Origin: Clusia tigrina | Lineage: Eukaryota; Arthropoda; Insecta; Diptera; Clusiidae | Length of the DNA: 64,000 bases | Direction of reading: 5' to 3' | NCBI GenBank assembly: GCA_920105625.2 | Contig: OV050032.1 | Coordinates: forward strand, 22,301,981 to 22,365,980 | In this document: piece after piece, positions 24,378 to 36,212 of the stretch | How the letters are laid out: every line of letters begins with the position of its first letter | Position numbering within the stretch: the stretch's first letter is position 1 | The notes under the pieces: model-generated | Told to the model about the DNA's origin: nothing | Database searches by the model: none | Seen by the model: the letters and a program-made list of their open reading frames with translations, nothing else | Translations under genes and position numbers: made by a program

Positions 24378-24984
24378 TTATTTTTCCGCTGCTCCTGCTG
24401 CTGCATCGGTTGCAGCTTCTACAACTTCATCCAGTAGTGTTCCTTCTTCTCCTTCGCCTTCACCTTCTTCCTCTGGATCCTTTTCATAACCGTCTGGAAG
24501 AGCATTTAAGCGTTTATTATGAAAAAAGGAATGATTACCGTCACCCCAACAGAAGGGTTTGTTGCGTAAACGCAAATACGGATAGGCCACAAATTCCGGA
24601 GGTTCGATAGCCGTATGGGAACTAAGTATTACGCCAGATAAAATCAGTATAGTCGGTATTACGGCAAGGAGCGAAATGTTTCGGTAAAATATAGGTCTCG
24701 CCTTTACTGGTCTCTTAACTGTAAACAAGGATAGTTTACGTAATTCTAGTGAACATTTTATTTTCTACGATATACTCACATTCGGGCATTGGTGGTCGTT
24801 TCTTAGGTATTTTGCCACCTTTTTTCGATTTAGATTTTTTCGATTTTTTTCCATCCTTTCCAACAACGCAAGTTTTTCTCTTGCCGCTGCCGCACTCATT
24901 CACCTTAGACGTTGAGCATTTATCCGCAAGATACCTAGAGCCCAGGCTCTTTAACACTGAAAATTTACTGAAAATACGATTCAT
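24378..24984 (-). CDS. Cytochrome c oxidase subunit 6A-like protein with long extensions
   Basis: Two reverse-strand exons, 24780-24984 and 24378-24718, joined across a 61-bp intron, give 181 residues. The C-terminal half carries the COX6A core: a membrane helix ([17 protein letters not shown]) then [28 protein letters not shown] and LPDGYE, which is diagnostic. Normal COX6A is about 100-110 residues. Here the N-terminal half, after a presequence-like start ([19 protein letters not shown]), has a lysine/serine-rich block ([18 protein letters not shown], residues about 47-65), and the C-terminus ends in a glutamate/glycine/alanine-rich tail. Fly genomes carry testis-specific COX6A paralogues; this is probably one, supported only by the divergence and the convergent ciliary neighbour CFAP52 290 bp away. 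It should sit in the inner mitochondrial membrane as a complex IV subunit. Confidence 0.85.
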
Positions 24985-26217
24985 TTTCCAAAAATTTTTT
25001 TTCTTTATAGAATACGAATTTTATAATTTTATAATGAAATGAAACCGAAATCAAATGTATTAAATCTAAATCCAAATAAATTTTCAAATAAAATTGGATA
25101 TTGTAAAATTTTTGTACAGTGTTTTTTCGGGAAAGTGAATATTGAATATTAATTTGCTTCAGTACAATTTTCATGAAGTGTATTGGAACAGGGGAAAATG
25201 TTGCTAATGCATATAACGAGGCATATCAACATTACGAGGCATTAATACATACATATATGGGTTCTTGACTTGTGTTGTCTCATGTTGTAAGGAGCACAGC
25301 ACATAAACTAGAAGACATCTTACGTCTAGTTCCAACATCAAGATGATCTGTGTAGTAGTATTTTTACAAAAATTGCACCACAAATACATATTCCCACTTT
25401 ATAAAAGCCTACTTTTGTCTCACGAGCAAAACAAGGAGATGATGTGCATGAAATCGACATATTATCAGGTGAGTATTGTGGATGTTTGTAATAATCATAA
25501 GACAACTTTTCTTGTGCTCCTATTCAAGAATCAAAAAAGATATCACTATCAAATGTTTCAAATAGACGAATTTAAGCAAAATTGTAGATATCTGTTGGTA
25601 TAAATCTGTTTAAAAAATTTCGAATATTGTTATGTAATTCCAAAATAGTTGGATTGAAATTAAAAATGTGTAATTGCTATCATATATAAAATATTTACAT
25701 ACATAGAATTTTGGATTTTACTAATGGAACAGTACACAGGGTATGAGAAGAGTGAAATTATGTTATGCACTCATTCAGAGACCGGCAAAATACAAGAATT
25801 ATATATTGGAATCAAAGAGTATACATAAATAGAGATTGAATAACTCAATATTTTATGAAATGGAAACAAAGACAATATACTGTAGTACATTCAAAGACAA
25901 TATATAGTATATTGTCTTTGGTGAAAGCGATTTCACAAAAATCGGTGAGCGGCAAGGGGAAGCGAGATGCAATGCGTGTATTTATGTTCGAGGGGTTTAC
26001 TAGAAAACCCTTCGAACAAAATTTTTGCAACAATAATTTCGTAGTCATGCGAGCTCTATATACTCTTTGATAAAATTCTATCATTCTTGGGCAAAATAAT
26101 TTTCCTTCTATATATATTTTCAAAATTGGAGGGAAACATACGATACAGATCTTCCAACATGTTCACCTATTTATATAAAGGGAACAACAACAAATTACTC
26201 TTTCGCTCCCTCAATAT
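24985..26217. other. Intergenic DNA with a MITE copy
   Basis: AT-rich. Apart from the element at 25812-26070, nothing was recognised. Confidence 0.4.
25812..26070. mobile_element. MITE with CAAAGAGTATAC ends, copy 1
   Basis: TCAAAGAGTATAC at 25812 and TATACTCTTTGA at 26059-26070 are inverted ends. The right part (TTTTTGCAACAATA, CCCTTCGAAC, TGCAATGCGTGTATTTA) matches the copy at 40498-40640 in the opposite orientation. A nested palindrome at about 25866-25921 (CAAAGACAATATAC / GTATATTGTCTTTG) makes this copy longer. Confidence 0.6.
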
Positions 26218-26490
26218 TTATTCACAAAGGAAAGAGTAGGCCAGTGGTGTCACGTTGAAATTTCGCTCAGTAGCTTCAATTTTCATCCTCGGGGTGGGAG
26301 AAATGTTATAGTTATCGAAATAACAATCTGACAGCTCAGAAATAGGTAAGTGAACCGAATTAAAAAGTTTTACTACTATATTTTGTGCATTTATTTCTAT
26401 TTGGAACGGAAGCAAATTTAAAGCATCGTTTTCATCATATTTACATACATTCAGATTATCTAAGTTCCTAAGCGCCCAACACACGGTCAA
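26218..26490 (-). CDS. Unidentified 90-codon open frame, possibly an exon or remnant
   Basis: The frame from 26490 starts at TTG, not ATG, with a TGA two codons upstream, so it would need a spliced upstream exon; AG precedes it at the right place. The translation is not low-complexity (for example LFNSVHLPISELSDCYFD) and looks protein-like, but I recognise no family. It may be a decayed gene fragment or chance. Confidence 0.2.
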   Translation of the reverse strand: MTVCWALRNLDNLNVCKYDENDALNLLPFQIEINAQNIVVKLFNSVHLPISELSDCYFDNYNISPTPRMKIEATERNFNVTPLAYSFLCE

Positions 26491-28170
26491 TCTTCATGAC
26501 AAGCATTTTTATTTGTGTTAGTGAAATATTTGTGTATGCTTCAGACATACGGCTCTCAAAGCGGGTTTGAGGCAAAATCCAAATTATTCGTTTATTTCAG
26601 TTATTGTTCATGCTCATATGTATATGAAACGATAACTAAGCAAACGGATGTAACAGATGGCGGACAATGTTGAAAAGAACTTATTGTATGGCTGAAAATA
26701 TACCGCCCATCAACCGTATCATTAAAGAACAGCAATAGGAATTTTGAGGAAAACATTGTAGGAAACAAATATAAACGCAGAAAAGAAGGATTTTCCAAAA
26801 AACATATTAAGTTGCGTACTAGTAACAGACACGAATTAAAGCACACGAAAGAACAAGAAAAAATGGTGCAAAAGTAGAAAATTCCTTTGAACTTACTTTT
26901 TACTACTTTGATGCATTAAATTGTGTTTTTTCAGTTTTTTTTTTTAATACACTACTACAATCGATAGAAGTATGTTCTCCACATTCGATATTGTCGTATG
27001 CACATCACAAACGGAAACTTAAGGCAACGGTCCACACAATACGTCAATACGACACATCAAATTGTTTAACTGACAGCGACAAAGTTGGCCCAATTACTTT
27101 ACCAAGGGATACAAAAATTTCTGCTTTCTTGCAGTAATTTTAATAATCAGCAAAGGGCAGACTTTTCCTTCCATTAGCATTTTTGTTACATTTGTATTCT
27201 GCAATTAATGAACATTAATGAATTCAAAAGCAAGACAAAAATAATACAATTGCTGTGAAACTGTTTACGTACGTCAAAAGTTGAGAGTTGCCCAACTTTG
27301 TCCGTTGCGAGGACGAAGTTGTGATTATTTCATAGAAATACATGTATTTCAATTCACGCGACATACTTTACGGATTATATGGACCGTTGCTTCAACAATG
27401 TTTTTGCGAGCGACGAGACCATGTACACATGATGCTTGCCATGCAGCTTCAGTGTGTTGGACGCTTTAAGGGGAAAATTCTAACTCTTCTATATTACACT
27501 TTATGTTTTCCGCTAGTTTTGTTCTTTATCGTCAATAGAGTTAGCAACACTGAATAAATGAGTGAGTGGTTTTTTGTGGTGTGCACATTGCACACAATAT
27601 TTTTAAAGCGGTAGATAGAGAAACACAAACCGTAGGACGGAACAATACATTAATAAATTCCTGTTGATTTGTAGCTAATTACAGTATATATATTTTTGAT
27701 TTAATTTTATTATTAACTACATAAGAATAATTCCATTCCACAATTAGGTGAGTGTTTCTTGTATTTATTATTTTTTAGTTTGCTCATCAAGTGTCAAATT
27801 CAGGACATCAGCGAAATATATTTTGTGCTTGATATATACATTATTACATATATGTATGTATATTATATACATATACTAATATGTAAATGAAAATTCTTAA
27901 AATTATAATTGAATTATAACTGCGCTGTGCAGAGCATTTTGCAAAGTAATCGCGATAACCTCACTTGTGTGTTTGTTTGCGTAGGAAACTTCTGGCACAA
28001 CCGCCCGATCGATTCGATTGTTTAGTTTGCATTTTATTACACTAATACTAGTACCGCTGGAATAATTAATACAAATAATTCATATTATATTACTTTTTTA
28101 TTTAATATACAATAGTAAACCACATACTTGACCTAAACAAACAAACAAACACATAAGTAGCATAGCAAAG
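26491..28170. other. Intergenic DNA upstream of the S28 peptidase gene
   Basis: AT-rich with no gene recognised. The peptidase promoter and 5' UTR should lie at the right end. A run of AAACAAACAAACAAACAC sits just before the start codon. Confidence 0.4.
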
Positions 28171-30839
28171 ATGGGTGTTTTGAATCTGCTAACAAAGCTC
28201 AAGGGACGACATAAGTCTTATCTACTCTGGCTGGCTGTGTTGGCCTGTTTTGCTATAAGTGTTGATAAGACCGAAGGATTGAGACAATTTCGAAGCGGTC
28301 GTTACGTTCACGGGTTTCTAGGGGCCCCTAGTAAGATACCTTCATTGGAGCGCGTTCAAGAGCCGGAAGATCTGTGGTTCGTACAAAAATTGGATCATTT
28401 CGCTGACCGAAGCGAAACTTGGAAACAGGTAATTTTCAATTGTATTTGTAATTAGATTTTAGTGTAATTTTTTGTTCATGAATTTGATAAATGTGTGTTC
28501 CAATTGCAGCGATACTTCGCTAATACAGCATATTATCGCAATGACAGTAACGCCCCTATTTTCTTGTTGATTGGTGGCGAAGCTGAGGCGGCTAAAAAGT
28601 GGATGAATCAAGGTGCCTGGATTCACTATGCTGAGCATTTTGGTGCTCTTTGCTTTCAGTTGGAACATCGTTATTACGGCAAAAGTCGTCCCACAAGGTC
28701 TATAAGAAACACATTAGAAGCACTTATTTGAAGAATTCACGTTTTATTCTCTCACCCACTATCTTCAGTGACCTGTCGACAAAAAATCTTGTCTATCTAA
28801 CATCTAAACAAGCCCTTGCCGATTTAGCTGCCTTCATCAAAGCAATGAAAAAGGAGTACAATTTGGCCGACTCCCAAAAACTGATTGCTTTTGGAGGTTC
28901 GTATCCTGGTTCCTTAGCTGCTTGGGCACGTGAAAAATATCCTGACCTTATATACGGTTCTATAAGTTCAAGCGGACCACTGTTAGCTGAAGTTGACTTT
29001 AAGGGTTTGTTAATTAATGCTAGCATTACAATTTCAATAATGTTTAATAATTTGTATGCATGCAGAGTATTTTGAAGTTGTCAAGGCCTCCTTGGCCAGT
29101 TACTCTGACGCTTGTGTCACAGCTGTTACCAGATCCTTTGCTCAAGTAGAAATATTATTGAAGCATATGATAGGCCAGCGAAATATCGACGAGAAATTCA
29201 GGTATATAAGTAAATATAACATAGATGGATCATGAACAGAGGGGTGGGAGAAAGTTCTAATGTACTCGTATATGCATGCATCACTCGTAGCTGTAGTATT
29301 AATTTAATTCTGGTAAATGTGCCTCTGGCTAGAATTTAAATCGGACATGGGGTTCGACGTTCATGCTTTGAATATTATTTTCTTTCTATATAAAATAATG
29401 TTTTATTTATTTATTTGTGTCCTAGTGTGGTAATCATGCTAGACTCACACGCGAGGGTCGTAGGTCCAAATCCTGCCCTGGGCTTGGTCTCAAAAATGCC
29501 TCTTTCTCTTCGGGCCGTAGGCCTAGTAGCTAGAACCTTTGCAGTCATAATTAATTATGGTGTAAGATATAATAATTTTTTTTATTTATTGTTATGCAAA
29601 ATAATGTTTTATTTTCAATGAAGTTTGATTGCAAAAGGTGTATAAAATTCAATTTAAATATTATTGCCTATATTATTGTGTTCAAAAAATGCTAATGAGG
29701 GTTACGTACGGTATACTATGAAGTAGCCTGTATTTTTTTTAATACCGTAACAAAAATGACCTTAAATATGTAAAAGTTGGAGTGTCCTTCATACCGTAAA
29801 ACCATTCCTCATTTGTAGAAAAATTTCATTTTTTTTTTGTATACGCCTCTTGTTTGTTTTGCTTTCTAAGGTAACAAACACGTTGCTCCATTAATAATTT
29901 TCATTTAAATGTGCTTTTAGAACATGTACACCCATCAAAGATTCCATTGGGGACCAAATGGATTTATCTAACTTTTTTGAGAATCTCGCAAGTAATTTCG
30001 CCGGTGTGGTACAATACAACAAGGATAACAGCCCACACGCCAATATCACCATCGATGATGTATTCTGCTATTAAATTTATTACGGAATTGTTTATAAATT
30101 GTTATTTTGTATATTTTCGAAGATTTGCGATGTGATGTTGAATACCGCCGTCGGTCCACCAGTAACACGATTGGCCCTTGTGAATGCTATGTTGCTGAAA
30201 CAATCGAACGAAGATTGTTTAGATTACAAATATGATAAAATGATAGCAGAAATGAAAGAAATTTCTTGGGATTCCAAGGCTGCCGGGGGTATGCGCCAGT
30301 GGACTTATCAGACGTGCAATGAGTTTGGCTTCTACCAAACATCCAAGAATATAACCGACACATTCGGTGATCGCTTCGGTGTGGACTTTTTCGTACGCCA
30401 GTGCATGGATATATATTCCGAGAGGTATGATTTGCCTAATACAGACTTATTTCAGATATTCATTTTATGTTCATTATTGCTGCTAGCATGGACTCAAAAT
30501 ACTTGGAACAAGTGGTTGCTCAGACTAACTCATATTATGGGGCTTTAAAACCAAACACCACCAATGTTCTCTATGTGCACGGCTCTATTGATCCGTGGCA
30601 TGCTCTGGGATTAACAGCATCTAAAAGTGCAAAGATTCCTACAATTTATATAGATGGTAAGCCGTGGTATTCATACATGTGAGGGAGGGCGTTAATAAAA
30701 TTTCTCACACCTTGCAGGTACGGCCCATTGTGCGAACATGTATGAACCTATCAAAAGTGACCCACCACAATTGATTGAAGCACGCAATAAGATCACCAAA
30801 TACTTAGCCACATTGCTGGAAACTTTCAGTTTAGATTAG
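28171..30839 (+). CDS. Secreted serine peptidase of family S28 (prolylcarboxypeptidase / thymus-specific protease type)
   Basis: Eight exons join in frame: 28171-28428, 28510-28697, 28769-29004, 29066-29201, 29921-30059, 30123-30424, 30487-30656 and 30718-30839, giving 516 residues. A hydrophobic stretch ([14 protein letters not shown], about residues 19-32) acts as signal peptide or anchor. S28 features: [10 protein letters not shown] (oxyanion-side start), [21 protein letters not shown], and the catalytic triad Ser193 in GGSYPG, Asp455 in [10 protein letters not shown] and His480 in GTAHCANMY. All three are present, so it should be active. Family members cleave after proline (PCP, DPP2) or are of uncertain specificity (TSSP); the sequence resembles the TSSP/K12H4.7 group. 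It likely works in lysosomes or outside the cell. Intron 4 (29202-29920) holds a SINE. Confidence 0.92.
29409..29597 (+). mobile_element. tRNA-derived SINE, copy 2, with 17-bp target duplication
   Basis: The tRNA-like head (GTGTGGTAATCATGCTAGAC... box B-like GGTCCAAATCC) and the body GGGCTTGGTCTC...TTATGGTGTAAGATATAAT match the other copies. AAAATAATGTTTTATTT is found directly repeated at 29392-29408 and 29598-29614, a textbook LINE-machinery target duplication. It lies in intron 4 of the S28 gene, in the gene's sense orientation. Confidence 0.88.
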
Positions 30840-31175
30840 AATTTAAGTGAATTCAAACCAAAGAACGAAAATGAAGAATATACAAAACGAGACTGAAGCT
30901 CGCCATGAACATCAACCAATGTTGAAGAACTTTTCAAAGATATTTGATTTCATATAATTAATATTAATTTTAATTATATATAATTTCGTAACACCTCAAA
31001 TGAATTTTAAATATATACGCGGCAAAAATTAAAGTTATGCATAATAAAATTAATACTAATATTGTTACTGTCCGTTTACTTCGTTGGGTGGGACGGATTA
31101 TATGTTTTGCGGTGTTTTTTAGAACATATGTTTTAAACGTTAATCACGGAAAAATTTGAATAAATGTTGCCTTCC

Positions 31176-31687
31176 TTAATCCTTCTTAGCATCCTCAATT
31201 TTTTGGAGAAAACGATTCCAATACATCTTCACAGTGGGATGCTGGACAACATGCTTGTTAAAGTTTTTATTTGACCAGATAAATACACGGTAGCTGGCGT
31301 CCCAGACTATCCCAATTGTGCGAAAGAAGTACTTCTCCAATTTTTCTTTATCAAACGACGATGCTTTGGGCGTATTGGCGTTACCGGGCTTGGCCGTGTA
31401 GAAGCGTGCTGCTGTGAAAGCGAACGGTGTGATTGATATGAAAGTGATATTATTCTTGCGCTTCTTATCTGCAAAATATGCAATAAATACAAGGATTGTA
31501 AATTGACTCGGCCGCCCTCCCAGCACTAACTCAGTTGCTGGCAGGCACACTTACTTTGCAAATTCAAAAACTTGAGCCGGGTCTTGGCCGCCAGCACACT
31601 CAAAGCCGTGGTAGTTGATGCTATGTTGCCACATTTGGCGGCTGTGGAAGTGAACAGTGGCTGTCTGGCAATTCTCAACGCGAACAT
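31176..31687 (-). CDS. Unnamed family member C: putative mitochondrial protein, one module
   Basis: Two reverse-strand exons, 31555-31687 and 31176-31468, join in phase 1 to give 141 residues. The N-terminus (MFALRIARQPLFTSTAAKCG...) has no acidic residue for over 40 positions, is rich in Arg, Lys, Ser, Thr and Ala, and looks like a mitochondrial presequence. Residues about 88-141 form the family module: F-F-R-T-I-G-I-x-W-D (Trp100-Asp101), then F-x-x-H-V-V-x-x-P-T-V-x-M-Y and a lysine-rich end. The same module occurs in the two genes at 35267-36212 and 37433-38359, and the exon 1/2 phase is the same. I do not recognise the family and assign no function. Confidence 0.75.
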
Positions 31688-31695
31688 TTTTCAAT

Positions 31696-32032
31696 CTATT
31701 GGTGGAAATATATGAACAAAAACAACACAATATATACAAAAGCCGCAATGACCACACAGATCGGCTTGACAGCCAGCTTACGAATGCCGTTGATGAGATC
31801 ACAATTGGTGCCGGCGTCGCTGTCTGCGTCTGAGCTTCTGCAGTTGGTGTGGGTGCGGGTGCGAGTGGTTCAATTCAGAACTCCACCTTTCCTTTGGGCC
31901 AATGATTGTGATTCGATTGCCAGGCACGAGCTGATCGGTATGTGCAACGGCTTGCAATGTGTGGAAGTGTTCGTAACGTAAGGACAAAGTGCGATGGTGA
32001 CTCGAGCCAGTGTTTGGATGTTGCGCACTCAC
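31696..32032 (-). CDS. Candidate small membrane-protein ORF ending 8 nt before gene C
   Basis: Reading in reverse, 31887-32032 is open and codon-like (HFHTLQAVAHTDQLVPGNRI). A possible 49-bp intron (31838-31886, GTGGAG...CTGCAG) then joins in phase to 31696-31837, which ends in a basic segment and a strongly hydrophobic helix (VVIAAFVYIVLFLFIYF) two residues before the TAG stop. That would make a tail-anchored protein. No ATG is found: a TAG closes the frame just upstream of 32032, so a further 5' exon would be needed. The region is GC-richer than its surroundings. It may instead be the 5' UTR of gene C with a chance hydrophobic frame. Confidence 0.3.
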
Positions 32033-32039
32033 ACTAAAC

Positions 32040-33351
32040 TAACGCGAATGGGAGCTTTTCAAAATTTTATTTTTATTAAATATGTTGCAAATAAAACGTA
32101 TTCACGCTAAACTTTAATGAAGCGACAATTTGAGCTTTTGTATAAAAATTAAATTGAACAATGAAATTTTTTCATCCAAATGACTGTAAAATCAACGAGA
32201 ATTTTATATTACAACTATATAATACGAAGTTGGGAATATTTAAATGCTTACTGAATACAAACAAAAAAAAATGATAATTGTATATATATTTCGGTACTTA
32301 GCTAGGGTCCCGTGTACACGCGTACATATACAAAATACACCAACTGATGTGCTCACCTTCACTCAAGTAAAAGGCTTACAGACAGATAAGCATGTGTAGC
32401 GATCCGTGCAGACAGTTGGTTGGTTTTCGGTCTGATTTCTAACTACCTAAGACCTCTCATTGCCCGACTGGGTGGACAGTATTGCTCATTGGATTTCGAT
32501 TTCATGAATATTTCTGCAAATCTATTCACAAGGAACATTGGCAAAGTCTGCATTATAATAAACTTCTCTGGTTTAACTGGCAAACACGAATTGTACTTCA
32601 TTTTGATATGATATAACTTTTCTCCATCATCCAATGTACAATTATATAGTAAGGGGAATAAATTCTAAAGTTGTTTCTATTCAGTAGTGATAGACCAAAA
32701 AAAACAAACAACAACAACACTTAATCGTACACATTATACATACACACAATTGCCTGTGGCTATCAAGAGATATAGGCATGGGAACTTGATTCGTCAAGCT
32801 ACCAGGAGCTACTCAAATGTAATGCCTTCTTGCTGCTGTACAGCTCCTGGCAACTGTCTCGGAGATGAGAGACAACCAAGAGCTTCTCCTTGTCCTCAAC
32901 TATATGCAAGTTCTTATAGAGTGTGTAGAAGCAGCGGTACAGACGCAAACCTCCTCCTTACTCCGCTTATAAGACAGCTATATGAGGGTAATTTACTAAC
33001 AGGTGTGAAGAGCCCGCAGAGTATTACCTACAATACCACTTGCTCGTGTATTATTTCATGGTGTCGTTTTGAAGAGTCTCATAATTTTATTGTACAGATT
33101 TTACACAGTCGTGTTCAGGACGTGTAAGTGAATAAATTACGAACTTTCAGACTTCCAGAGCACAGACGCACTAGACAGGGAATTACAAGTTGCTTTAATC
33201 TAAACTGTGGTCAGGTCGGTATCAAAACTGTGATCTCTATTATCATTGCTCATATCATCCAAATTATCTGGGCGTTAGCAGTGTGAAATTTAGTAGAACA
33301 TGGTATAAGAAGAATAATCTCTCCTTTCCAAAGATAATGTGTAATATTACT
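32040..33351. other. Intergenic DNA, no gene confirmed
   Basis: Several short ORFs exist on both strands (for example 63 codons at 32443-32634 on the reverse strand), none recognised. Sequence is AT-rich. Confidence 0.4.
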
Positions 33352-33656
33352 GTTTCTAGGTAAGAGAACCGGAACTGTTCCAGGCAAGAGAACCGAAACT
33401 ATTTCCAGGCAAGAGAACCGGAACTGTTTAGGCTAGTGATCCTGAGCTGTTTCTAGGCAACAGATCCTGAGCTGTTTCTAGGCAACAGATCCTGAGCTGT
33501 TTCTAGGCAACAGATCCTGAGCTGTTTCTAGGCAACAGATCCTGAGCTGTTTCTAGGCAACAGATCCTGTGATATTACTTGGCAATACAACCCGAGCTGT
33601 TTCTAATGAAGAGAACCTGAACTATTTTTAGGCAAGATAATCTGAACTGTTTCTAA
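33352..33656. repeat. 25-bp minisatellite
   Basis: About a dozen units of CCTGAGCTGTTTCTAGGCAA plus CAGAT. The five central units (33441 to 33565) are nearly identical with an exact 25-bp period. Flanking units drift to AGAGAACCGGAACTGTTCC-like forms on both sides, showing homogenisation at the centre. Confidence 0.92.
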
Positions 33657-35266
33657 ATAGAAACCGAGCTTTTTGTGATATTTGATCATCAATTGGAAGA
33701 TTTATGGAAATAGATTGAATTCGTGAAATTGTTCCTCCATAACCTATCCCTGAAGTAGTCTAATAACAGCAGAGTTGGTACCAGTGTCTAAAAAAGTGGA
33801 CTAAGAGACTTGTGGCAAACTTCGGAAACTGGCTCCACTCCGAATAAAGTTTTGGATCGGTTCGGATGGCTTCAGAAACAACCAAATTTTACGGTAGTCC
33901 CGAGTTGTGATACCAGAGATTTCAGAGCACGTATTTTAACACCGTCCGAAATCCACGGTGAAATGGGCAGCCCAAGGATTTGCGGTCGAATGCCACCAAC
34001 CCAGGGAGAAATTCTTTGTCATATGTGTACATCAACGGATATATGGAATATCATGCCACGGACTGTGATACAGGTCTATTATGAATTCGAACATCAATCG
34101 TAGCGACAGTCTCCCTATGAATGAATGGAACCTCCAGTTATTCTAATAGCATCAAACGCGACTGGCTGAAATTTTGCTTATTTTAGTCGAATACCCCAGA
34201 CATCTCATAGGTCGTGGTTTTAAACATTCTTAAAAAAAAAAAACAAACTATAATCTCAATATCAATTAGAGAAAGATGTTACATGAAAATTGCGACCACA
34301 GGGGAGATAGACTCGAATGACTGAAACTGAAGATGATTGCAGCGTTTTAGACATGTTTGTGGAAGATTACTGAAAATATATATCATCCAGTCGATTGTTT
34401 ACGTTTGAAAATGGCTGGAAAAAGTCAGGATCTATTCCAACAGCAATGTTGCCTGTGCAAGATGCTGGAAACATATTGATATTCCAATATGGTGACTGCT
34501 GAAATTATCTAAATTGGAGTACCAGCATCGGACATGTCTGTGAATGATACGAGATTCTGGTCTATAGGGAGTCCTGTTTCCGATCAATAGTAAAATGTCG
34601 CTCTACTAGGTACCGATCGGTCCTAGACCTGAGTTGATTTAAAACTATTAGCACACTAGTGGAGTTTGGTTCATAATTCCGATGGAAATCTGGTTGCTGC
34701 TCGCTGGCAAAGATCCTTTGGGAGAGCAAACCACGAGCCGCAAAGATCCTTCCAACAAGCACCTGATTTGTGGAGAGATTGACTACAGAAACGGGAGACG
34801 GACATACTCGTATATTGCAGAGTATGCTGAAACCCCGAAAACGGCGGTTGCCAATGAAACAAACAATTAGTTTTATTTTGGTAAAATTCGTGTTTTATTC
34901 GTGGTAATAGTTCATTTCTGTAACGCTAGTTAAAAATTCGAGAAATTTCAGCAGTGCTGGCCATTTTTAAACCTGAATGTAGGCCAGTCGTTGAAATAGC
35001 TATAAAGTTGTGGAGAACTTACTTAATGTGTGTTTGAGTGTAATAAGCAAATAAGTATTAAGATCTTTCAGAATCGCAGACAGTATACTCCAGCATATTC
35101 CAAAACGCAGCGCCTTGGATTCTATGATTCGAGTAGTTAAAAATATTTAATTAAAATTGATGAAGTTGAAATCGGCCCCTGGGATGGCAGTTGGTATTCC
35201 AAACGAAGCGCTGACGAATTTTCAATTTGATTTTTGTTTCTAGAAAGTTTCTTATGTGCTATGCCC
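33657..35266. other. Intergenic DNA between minisatellite and gene A
   Basis: No gene was recognised. Short ORFs near 33810-34103 and 34562-34870 lack motifs. Downstream flank of gene A lies at the right end. Confidence 0.4.
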
Positions 35267-36212
35267 TTAATTAATGAATGTAGTTGGTGGTCTATTCGAA
35301 GTATCATTGCCATTCCTGGCCTTTTGCATCTTTTGGACAAGTTGGGATGAAAACATGCGCACCTTGGGATTCTTAGTAACGTGCTGGTTGAAGTTCACGA
35401 CGGTTGAATTGATGAGCCAGAAACTTAAATCCCAGATAAGGGCGACCAAGCGATAAAAAAAGTTCTCCACATCCTGCTTACCAGGCGGGAACGGCACTAC
35501 CTCCTTAGATTTTTTCATCTTGCCGAGGAACTCCTTTTGATACACTTGTACGGTGGGATTCTTCACAATGTGTTCCTCAAAGGTCTTTGAAGTCCAGACG
35601 AAAATATAACCGGTAATATCCCAGGCGATGCCAAGGGTACGATAGAAATTCATCTCCCACATCTCTTTATTAAACAAAAACAATATGGCCTCCCAAATTC
35701 TGAATAAAAATTTTTTCCTCTACATTCGGACACAAACCAAAAAAAAGAAAATCTAATTCTTACCTTCTGAAAATATAACCTCGAACAGCCTGCATTCGTG
35801 CAATCAGTCTTCTACGAAACATACGAATTTTTGGCCAAGGAGCCAGATACTGGTCAACGTCGTCCTCGAACTTTTCCTTTTTCTCAATGAAAATATTCCA
35901 GTACATGCGTATTTTCGAAAAAGTTTGGGACGTGAACGAAGGCTGGTTTGCGCAAAAGCGCATGGTAGTCAAATTTCCCAAAAAGGACGGTATCGGTTTG
36001 GAAATGATGAAATTCTTATGCTCCACAGCTGGTGGATTAATGGTGATAAACTATTTGTTAGTCTATTCTAATAATTTCCAGAACTTACCATGCAAATTCC
36101 AGGTCCGAAGTGCAGTTTTTCCGGCAATTGCACGCATTGGCATAAGAGCGCCATGTTTGACTATAGTTGAGGTCATCGTCGGCGACATTTTCGCAATTTT
36201 TAATGCTAACAT
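35267..36212 (-). CDS. Unnamed family member A: putative mitochondrial protein, modules repeated
   Basis: Three reverse-strand exons, 36089-36212, 35764-36028 and 35267-35699, join in phases 1 and 2 to give 273 residues. Residues 1-41 (MLALKIAKMSPTMTS...) lack acidic residues and resemble a mitochondrial presequence. Exon 2 encodes VEHKNFIISKP, then KKEKFEDDVDQYLAPWPKIR and RMQAVRG. Exon 3 holds two clear copies of the module: Trp156-Asp157 and Trp219-Asp220, 63 residues apart, each followed by F-x-x-H-(I/V)-x-K-N-P-(T/K)-V. Exon 2's FEDDV...P-K-I-R-M-F...RMQ-x-V-R-G looks like a diverged third copy. Its closest relative in the window is the next gene, 37433-38359, with identical intron phases. 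Function unknown. Confidence 0.8.
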
